Assembly: GCA_048267965.1 (NCBI GenBank)
Contig: JBLWWK010000015.1
Span: forward strand, 1-64,000
DNA: 64,000 bases
Origin: GCA-2705995 sp048267965
GTDB lineage: Bacteria > Bacteroidota > Bacteroidia > Flavobacteriales_G > Salibacteraceae
Direction: 5' to 3'
The translations under genes were made by a program, and so were the position numbers. Positions 59,347 to 64,000 of the stretch are shown here, one piece after another (the first letter of the stretch is position 1; every line of letters starts with the position of its first letter). The notes below the pieces were generated by a model, which saw only the letters and a program-made list of their open reading frames with translations, made no database searches and was not told the origin of the DNA.

Positions 59347-60072
59347 ATGCATAATGAACTTTCTAAACTTTGGAAGAAAATCGGGATGCGCTACAAATCT
59401 CATCCATGGCATGGAGTAGATATAGGAGATAAAGCACCCCAAATAGTAACGGCTTTTATAGAAGTGGTTCCTTCCGATACGGTGAAGTATGAAGTTGACA
59501 AACAAACCGGATACCTTACCATCGATCGTCCTCAAAAATTCTCTAACGTAATGCCTGCTTTGTATGGCTTTATTCCAAGAACGTATTGCGCAGATAATAT
59601 TGCTCAGTTCTGTATGAGCCGTTCTAAAAAAGAAGGAATTGTAGGCGATTACGATCCTCTTGATATTTGTGTTCTTACAGAAAAAGAAGTTACTCACGGA
59701 GATATTCTAGTGCAAGCAATACCCATTGGTGGCTTTAGAATGATTGACGGTGGCGAAGCAGACGATAAAATTTTAGCTGTACTAAAAGGCGATAGCGTGT
59801 ATGGCGAAATGGAAGATATTGAAGATGTGCCTAAAGGAGTAGTAGACCGTTTACATCACTACTTTTTAACCTATAAAGGATACTCTACCGATAGTAACCG
59901 CGAGGTTGAAATTACCGACATTTATGGTAAAGCAGATGCCCTAGAAGTTATTTCTAGAGCACGCATGGATTACCAAAACGATTTCGGAACCATTGAAGAA
60001 GAAATGGCGATTCAAGCTGCTAGAGCTTTATCAGGAGTTGGTGTAAGAGCCAATGGTTCTCAAAAACAGTAG
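59347..60072 (+). CDS. ppa: Inorganic diphosphatase (family I)
   Basis: A 241-residue cytosolic enzyme that hydrolyses pyrophosphate, pulling adenylation reactions such as that of acs forward. The active-site motifs are YGFIPRTYCADN, GDYDPLDICVLTE (the D-x-D-P-x-D metal cluster) and DDKILAVLKGD. It is longer than the bacterial norm of about 175 residues, as in related Bacteroidota. It follows acs on the same strand, but a terminator and an apparent promoter separate them. Confidence 0.93.
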   Translation: MHNELSKLWKKIGMRYKSHPWHGVDIGDKAPQIVTAFIEVVPSDTVKYEVDKQTGYLTIDRPQKFSNVMPALYGFIPRTYCADNIAQFCMSRSKKEGIVGDYDPLDICVLTEKEVTHGDILVQAIPIGGFRMIDGGEADDKILAVLKGDSVYGEMEDIEDVPKGVVDRLHHYFLTYKGYSTDSNREVEITDIYGKADALEVISRARMDYQNDFGTIEEEMAIQAARALSGVGVRANGSQKQ

Positions 60073-60079
60073 ATGCAGA

Positions 60080-60100
60080 ATAAACCTTATTGAGGTTTAT
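60080..60100. terminator. Small hairpin between convergent ppa and thioesterase genes
   Basis: ATAAACCT-TATTG-AGGTTTAT is a perfect 8-base stem. It overlaps the stop of the minus-strand thioesterase gene and lies 8 bases after ppa. The T-tract is short, so it is a weak terminator candidate. Confidence 0.45.
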
Positions 60101-60512
60101 CTACTATAGCCATTGTTAACCTGCACACGCAAACGAGTTTTTCCGACTCGTTTTTTATTTCAATGCTCCAAACATGTGAGCGTTTTCCGATGTGAACAGG
60201 TGTACAAGTTCCATACACAAATCCATTAACGCCAGGCCGAATGTGGTTGGCGTTAATGCTTTGTCCTACTGCTATTAATGCCGTATTGTCTATTATTAAG
60301 TTAGAAGCTACACTTCCTAAAGATTCTGCTAAAACTACAGAAGCACCTCCGTGCAAAATACCAGCTGGCTGTATTGTACTTTGGTTAACGGGCATTTTGG
60401 CTTGTAGCAAGTCGGTTCCTACCGTGGTAAATTCTATGCTTAGCGAATCGTGAATCGTGTTTTTGCACAGCGAATTGAGCTCTTCAACGGTATAATCTCT
60501 TTTCCAAATCAT
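60087..60512 (-). CDS. PaaI-family hotdog thioesterase
   Basis: A 141-residue cytosolic acyl-CoA thioesterase. The hotdog landmarks are QPAGILHGGASVVLAESLGSVASN (HGGxSxxxAE with the catalytic Glu) and NANHIRPGVNGFVYGTCTPVHIGKRSHVW. PaaI-type members hydrolyse aryl- or acyl-CoA esters, e.g. in isoprenoid quinone or phenylacetate metabolism; the substrate here is open. It is divergent from thioredoxin across a spacer holding a perfect 16-base palindrome. It carries a motif core at 60414-60423. Confidence 0.85.
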   Translation of the reverse strand: MIWKRDYTVEELNSLCKNTIHDSLSIEFTTVGTDLLQAKMPVNQSTIQPAGILHGGASVVLAESLGSVASNLIIDNTALIAVGQSINANHIRPGVNGFVYGTCTPVHIGKRSHVWSIEIKNESEKLVCVCRLTMAIVDKPQ

Positions 60513-60527
60513 TTTGTTATGTTAAAG

Positions 60528-60543
60528 TGTAACATTGGTTACA
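60528..60543. promoter_or_regulatory. Crp/Fnr-type palindrome TGTAAC-ATTG-GTTACA
   Basis: A perfect 6-4-6 inverted repeat between the divergent thioesterase and thioredoxin genes. The size and TGT/ACA ends are those of Crp/Fnr-family operators. It is 15 bases from the thioesterase ATG and 21 bases upstream of the thioredoxin -7 box. Confidence 0.5.
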
Positions 60544-60564
60544 GTTGAAACTTTGGGTTCACCG

Positions 60565-60572
60565 TAACTTTG
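60565..60572 (+). promoter_or_regulatory. -7 box (TAACTTTG) of the thioredoxin gene
   Basis: Exact TAnnTTTG, 25 bases before the ATG. A TTG lies 17 bases upstream (shorter than usual). Confidence 0.55.
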
Positions 60573-60597
60573 CAAAGCAATAGAAAAGGAAAGAATT

Positions 60598-60957
60598 ATG
60601 GCAACAATTAAGCTCACTACTGAAGAATTTAAAAAAGAATTTTTCGATTATAACGAAGGAACCGATTGGAAATACGAATCGGAAACACCGGCTATAATCG
60701 ATTTTTATGCAGATTGGTGCGGGCCATGTAAAGCGGTAGCGCCTATTCTTGAAGAGCTTTCAGAAGAATACGGAGAAAAGTTGAAAATATACAAAGTAGA
60801 TACAGAGGTAGAACAAGAATTATCGGCTGTTTTTGGCATCCGATCAATACCTAGTTTGCTATTTGTACCTAAAAATAGTGGTCAGCCAATGATGCAGGCC
60901 GGAGCATTACCTAAAGAAGCGATGAAAGAGGTTATTGATAAAGAGCTGGTAGATTAG
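60598..60957 (+). CDS. trxA: Thioredoxin
   Basis: A 119-residue cytosolic dithiol oxidoreductase. The active site is DWCGPCKAVAPILEEL, the cis-Pro loop is SIPSLLFV, and the C-terminal helix ends EVIDKELVD. It is slightly longer at the N-terminus than E. coli TrxA. A purine-rich AAAAGGAAAG ribosome-binding region precedes the ATG, which is unusual for this window, where Shine-Dalgarno sites are weak. A strong terminator follows. Confidence 0.93.
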   Translation: MATIKLTTEEFKKEFFDYNEGTDWKYESETPAIIDFYADWCGPCKAVAPILEELSEEYGEKLKIYKVDTEVEQELSAVFGIRSIPSLLFVPKNSGQPMMQAGALPKEAMKEVIDKELVD

Positions 60958-60985
60958 TGAAGATTGAGTTTGTTAGGTTAGAAAG

Positions 60986-61016
60986 AGCCGCTGATTAGTT
61001 TCAGCGGCTTTTTTTT
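60986..61016. terminator. Intrinsic terminator after thioredoxin
   Basis: AGCCGCTGA pairs with TCAGCGGCT around a 6-base loop and is followed by eight T. It also lies at the end of the convergent PhzF gene. Confidence 0.92.
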
Positions 61017-61017
61017 A

Positions 61018-61815
61018 TTAAATACGTAAAATTCCGCTGGCCCAAAGGGTAAAATTACCTTCTAAACGAACAACATTGTTCTCTATTGAGCAATTAAATT
61101 CACCTCCACGAGCGCTTAATTGGCGAGCTGTTAATGTGTTTTTATGTAATCGGTTGGCCCAAAAGTGCGTAAGAGCCGCATGAGAAGAACCCGTTGCAAA
61201 ATCTTCTAGTTGGCCCACGTGCGGCACAAACGTTCGGCTTACAAAATCGTGTTGAATTCCTTGAGCAGTCACCGCATACCCAAAAAATTTGGAGTCTCTT
61301 AAACGAGAAAAATTCGGTTGAATTGATTTTACGGTAGTTTCATCTTTCACCACCACAATGTGCTTGTTGTCGGTTTCGTGCATTTCTAAAATCTCTACCC
61401 CCAAACCTTCTTCTATTTCGGTAGGAACCACAATCGATTGCTTTACAGGCAGTGCATCTAATTCGATAAAACAACGTTGGTCGGTAACCGAACCACCGTT
61501 TACTACAGCCGAACTTGCCGATAACTGAGAAGTAGAGTGAAAGTTAGAGTGATTTCTACACGCTGCAAAAGCGGCTAAACTTCCGTGTCCGCATAAACCA
61601 ATTTCTGCATCGGGAGCCATCCAGCGAACGTTCACCTGGTTATTTTCTTTCCATAAAAAAGTGGTGGCGGGTTGGTTAAAGTCAGCAGCAATTTTTTGCA
61701 ACCTTTCGGTTTCTAAAGCGTGAGGTAAGAAAACCACAGCAGAAGGATTACCCAAAATTCCCAGCTCTGGGGCATCAAATACCGATATTATCTCAAAAGG
61801 AACTTTCATCATCAT
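61018..61815 (-). CDS. PhzF family isomerase/epimerase-like protein
   Basis: A 265-residue cytosolic protein with two diaminopimelate-epimerase-like halves. The N-terminal half has FDAPELGILGNPSAVVFLP and VRWMAPDAEIGLCGHGSLAA, including the catalytic Glu of PhzF (AEIGLCGHG). The C-terminal half has FVPHVGQLEDFATGSSHAAL with the conserved G-S-H. PhzF itself isomerises a dihydro-anthranilate on the way to phenazines, but no other phz gene is here, so the natural substrate is unknown. Three ATGs in a row (61815, 61812 and 61809) make the exact start uncertain; MKVPFEII from the third fits the family best. An exact 12-mer motif is in this gene at 61418-61429. Confidence 0.88.
   Translation of the reverse strand: MMMKVPFEIISVFDAPELGILGNPSAVVFLPHALETERLQKIAADFNQPATTFLWKENNQVNVRWMAPDAEIGLCGHGSLAAFAACRNHSNFHSTSQLSASSAVVNGGSVTDQRCFIELDALPVKQSIVVPTEIEEGLGVEILEMHETDNKHIVVVKDETTVKSIQPNFSRLRDSKFFGYAVTAQGIQHDFVSRTFVPHVGQLEDFATGSSHAALTHFWANRLHKNTLTARQLSARGGEFNCSIENNVVRLEGNFTLWASGILRI
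61418..61429 (+). repeat. Exact copy of the 12-mer TCGGTAGGAACC inside the PhzF gene
   Basis: Lies in the coding sequence (VPT on the minus strand). Confidence 0.9.
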
Positions 61816-61837
61816 TTGTTTTTAGCAAGTTTGTGCC

Positions 61838-62467
61838 ATGAATTACTCGTTGGTCGAAATTATGGAAATACTGGGAACTTTAGCCTTTGCAAGTTCTGGT
61901 ACTACACGCGCCATCAGAAAACAATACGATTTGTTTGGCTTATTTGTGCTTTCGTTTACCACAGCCATAGGTGGTGGTACATTGCGCGATTTGTTAATTG
62001 GCAATACGCCTGTGAATTGGCTTAACGATTTTACTTTGATTAGCGTAATAATTGTTGGAACCGTGCTTACGTATCTGTTTTATGGATTTATGAACCGATT
62101 AAAATGGTGGGTGTTTTTCTTCGATGCCATTGGTTTGGGTTTATTCACTATAACCGGAGTGAAAATTGGCATAGACATGGAATATTCCGTTTTTATCACC
62201 TTGTTGTTAGGTGTGCTTTCGGCCTCTTTTGGTGGTGTTCTACGCGATATTCTCAGCGATGAAAAACCCCTTTTACTTCAAAACGAAATTTACGCAACAG
62301 CGAGTATTGGCGGTGGTATTATTTACTTGGTAGGAACGCAATTTACCTGGATAGACCACATTGTGGTAGAGTTAATAGCTGTCACCTTTATTATTTTGCT
62401 GCGTGTATTGTCTTACAAATACAAATGGAGTGTAAGATTACCTTTAAAACAACCTACCGAAGACTAG
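61838..62467 (+). CDS. Trimeric intracellular cation channel-type membrane protein (UPF0126/TRIC family)
   Basis: A 209-residue inner-membrane protein of seven helices built from two UPF0126 halves, each with a glycine-rich motif: FTTAIGGGTLRDLLIGNTP in the first and LGVLSASFGGVLRDILSDEKP in the second. Prokaryotic TRIC proteins form potassium-permeable trimers; relatives have been proposed as amino-acid (glycine) transporters. The ATG is preceded by AAGTTTG and 4 bases, similar to other leaderless-looking starts here. Its stop codon shares CTAG with the stop of the convergent gene, a 4-base overlap. Confidence 0.88.
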   Translation: MNYSLVEIMEILGTLAFASSGTTRAIRKQYDLFGLFVLSFTTAIGGGTLRDLLIGNTPVNWLNDFTLISVIIVGTVLTYLFYGFMNRLKWWVFFFDAIGLGLFTITGVKIGIDMEYSVFITLLLGVLSASFGGVLRDILSDEKPLLLQNEIYATASIGGGIIYLVGTQFTWIDHIVVELIAVTFIILLRVLSYKYKWSVRLPLKQPTED

Positions 62468-62943
62468 GCAATTAACTGGTTCAGCTGAGAGAATATTCGA
62501 TCATCTGCCATATAAGCGCCAGACTGTATTACCTCGAACATTTCTTGTTCTCTCAACTTCTTGTATTCTTTTTTGGCGTGAAAAAGCTCAATGTCATCAG
62601 GTGAATCGGCAAGTAAGCTTTTCAAGTTATTACCCAATTCGCCTTCTGTTAAGTTGATGTTTTCTTGAGGTTGCACTTTTACAACAATCAGTTTTACAAA
62701 GTTCTCGTAAAACTTATACGATCTAAATTCAAAAGGAGAAACCTTTTCTAAGCAATTACATTTCGATAATGCTTTTTCTATTACAATGTCGCTAAACAAT
62801 TCAATAAGCAACTCTGCTCGTTTTCGGTCTTCTTGTTTAAGCTGAGTCCACTCATCTGCGGTTACACTGTTAGATGCTAAAAAGGTGATAAATTCTTTTT
62901 CTACTTGTTGTAGTTCTTCGTTGGTAAGCCTTCTGAATTTCAA
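62464..62943 (-). CDS. DUF6495 family protein
   Basis: A 159-residue soluble, mostly helical, acidic protein. KFRRLTNEELQQVEKEFITFLASNSVTADEW at the start and SPFEFRSYKFYENFVKLIVVKV match DUF6495, a conserved Flavobacteriia family of unknown role. It starts with TTG at 62943, since the family always begins M-K-[FY]-R-R-L-T and no ATG is in reach. It is convergent with the TRIC-type gene; the two stops overlap in CTAG. Confidence 0.75.
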   Translation of the reverse strand: MKFRRLTNEELQQVEKEFITFLASNSVTADEWTQLKQEDRKRAELLIELFSDIVIEKALSKCNCLEKVSPFEFRSYKFYENFVKLIVVKVQPQENINLTEGELGNNLKSLLADSPDDIELFHAKKEYKKLREQEMFEVIQSGAYMADDRIFSQLNQLIA

Positions 62944-63048
62944 AATTGTTGCGTTTTCAGTATAACTGGGAATAGTTAAACTAAATAACGTAAATAATTG
63001 ATGTTTCGTTCAAGAAAATATGTTTTTAATGCAAAAACGCCCTTTTCG

Positions 63049-64000
63049 TTATTCAATTTTAATTAATCGTTGAGTGGCATTTTCAGTTTTTACCAAATAG
63101 GTTCCTACCGGTAAATTTAAACGAAGCGAAGTATGGGTTGCGTGTTCTCCCAAAAATTCGCCACCAATAGAGAAAAGCTGAAAAGTAGAAGAGGCAGATT
63201 TTACTTCGAACTGATTTTTTGTTGGATTAGGAAAAACAGTAAGTGATTTTTCCGTATTTCTTAAATCTTGAACAGCAAGTACACGAACTTCAACTGTATC
63301 TTTATGTGTGCTAGAGCGGTTACAATAGGTGGCAGTTAATTCAATAATAAAATCACCAGAAGTTGTGTAGTTATAAGTTGGTTCAAAAGCAGTAGAAGTG
63401 AAACCATCGCCAAAAGACCAAGAATAGGTAAAAGCATGTTTTGAGTGGTTTTCTACGGTTACCATCGAAGTATTTTGTTGAAACTCAAAATCAGCCAACG
63501 GAATGGCAAAGTTGCTCTCTATTGAATCTACATTGTTGAGTACGTGATTGGCTACCGTTTGTAAATATTCGGCTTGATTGGCGTTGATAGCATTCGGGCG
63601 AAAGGTGTTGCCTACAGAGCTTTCTGCAAAAAGACTCTCGTAAAAAACACAGGCGGCTAAATAGCTTCCGAAACTAGATGGGTGGCTGCCATCTGGAGAA
63701 TACAATTGATGAAAGGTAACTACTGCCGCAGGATCTTGTTTAATGTGCTTAAAAGCCATACCGATGGGAGCAAGTAGAGTCGAATTTTGCTCTGCCATGT
63801 ACGCGTATGCTCTAAAAAGACGATCGTTCATTTTTTCGAACGTGTTGATAGAATCCCACTGAGGGTCTCCATTTTGTCTTCCCCAAGTATTAAAGAATAC
63901 AGGAATAGCGCAAGCATTGGCACTTCTAATTGAGTCTACTAACGTTTCAGCAAACGGAAAAACTTCGGTTTGAACTTGTGCCCAAGGAAAAGAGGGAACT
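63049..64000 (-). CDS. SGNH-hydrolase-like T9SS type A protein with PKD domain, N-terminus outside the window
   Basis: The frame is open from the window edge to a stop at 63049, at least 316 residues. The visible N-terminal part (IPVFFNTWGRQNGDPQWDS, then APIGMAFKHI and SPDGSHPSSFGSYLAACVFY) looks like the end of an SGNH/GDSL-type hydrolase, with the DGSHPS Asp and His as the catalytic pair. The Ser block would lie outside. A PKD domain follows (about YSWSFGDGFTS to FIIELTATYC), then a type A T9SS domain (LTVFPNPTKNQFEV, GTYLVKTENATQRLIKIE). It should be secreted. A motif core lies at 63100-63109 in the sorting domain. Confidence 0.8.
   Translation of the reverse strand, partial: VPSFPWAQVQTEVFPFAETLVDSIRSANACAIPVFFNTWGRQNGDPQWDSINTFEKMNDRLFRAYAYMAEQNSTLLAPIGMAFKHIKQDPAAVVTFHQLYSPDGSHPSSFGSYLAACVFYESLFAESSVGNTFRPNAINANQAEYLQTVANHVLNNVDSIESNFAIPLADFEFQQNTSMVTVENHSKHAFTYSWSFGDGFTSTAFEPTYNYTTSGDFIIELTATYCNRSSTHKDTVEVRVLAVQDLRNTEKSLTVFPNPTKNQFEVKSASSTFQLFSIGGEFLGEHATHTSLRLNLPVGTYLVKTENATQRLIKIE

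Noticed and set aside
61018..61815. Phenazine biosynthesis locus
   Set aside because: Only a PhzF-family protein is present; other phz genes are missing and the family is widespread in organisms that make no phenazines.
705..63109. The 12-mer as a mere codon-usage effect
   Set aside because: Five of seven exact copies are outside genes, and coding copies use both orientations and two reading frames; codon preference cannot explain the intergenic ones.
705..63109. The 12-mer as a Chi or KOPS-type polar signal
   Set aside because: The core occurs 10 times in each orientation, with no bias visible across the window.
1..64000. tRNA, rRNA, CRISPR, integrase, transposase or phage genes
   Set aside because: I looked for T-loop-like GGTTCGAATCC, regular repeat-spacer patterns and typical transposase motifs and found none I could support.

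Overview
The window looks like part of a chromosome from a free-living, probably marine, member of the Bacteroidota (Flavobacteriales-type). The evidence is AT-rich DNA; several proteins with type IX secretion (T9SS) sorting domains of both the A and B type; a TonB receptor paired with a DUF4249 lipoprotein; bacillithiol synthase BshA; a fused alpha/beta 2-oxoacid dehydrogenase E1; many small lineage-specific DUF proteins; and promoters of the Bacteroidota type (TTG, about 19 bases, TAnnTTTG). I see no phage, transposase, CRISPR array, rRNA or tRNA, so this is core chromosome rather than an island.

Layout. 1-201 is the end of a T9SS type B cargo gene, followed by a gene-free stretch with an 85-base direct repeat. 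773-12763 (+) holds a glutamate/aspartate-type symporter, an AsmA-like protein with a long coiled-coil tail, a PorE-like TPR/propeller/OmpA protein, then DUF4199, two glycosyltransferases, a MORN-repeat protein, a secreted subtilisin and a DUF1801 protein. An SRP RNA gene lies on the minus strand at 7290-7394. 12843-25032 (-) holds DUF2141, HutI, a TonB receptor/DUF4249/SnoaL operon, an exonuclease/FAH pair, a porin, a 2-oxoacid dehydrogenase E2, a glycosyltransferase fusion and RecR. 25097-29535 (+) holds a sodium:solute symporter and two secreted proteins. 29928-38511 (-) holds two operons: mtaB/IMPase/NfeD and small protein/mutL/two rhomboids/EEP phosphatase. 38665-42638 (+) holds a GH3/beta-lactamase fusion and bshA. 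42640-44866 is a cluster of small lipoproteins plus a SUI1 factor. 44986-53410 holds E1, DUF4294 and a two-component/ThiF/acyltransferase module. The rest holds an MBL hydrolase, a large lectin/SprB/PKD T9SS protein, acs, ppa, a thioesterase, thioredoxin, PhzF, a TRIC-type channel, DUF6495 and a partial SGNH-like T9SS protein.

Two things stand out. First, the 12-mer TCGGTAGGAACC occurs exactly 7 times, and its 10-base core GGTAGGAACC 20 times, ten in each orientation, in both genes and intergenic gaps. Once it occurs as an inverted pair that builds a terminator-like hairpin. That is the pattern of a DNA uptake sequence or another genome-wide signal. Second, 47639-53410 groups an E1-like (ThiF, Rv1355c-type) adenylyltransferase, a GNAT/N-acyltransferase-like enzyme, a 7TM-DISM histidine kinase and two closely related receiver proteins. 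It could make and sense a small molecule.
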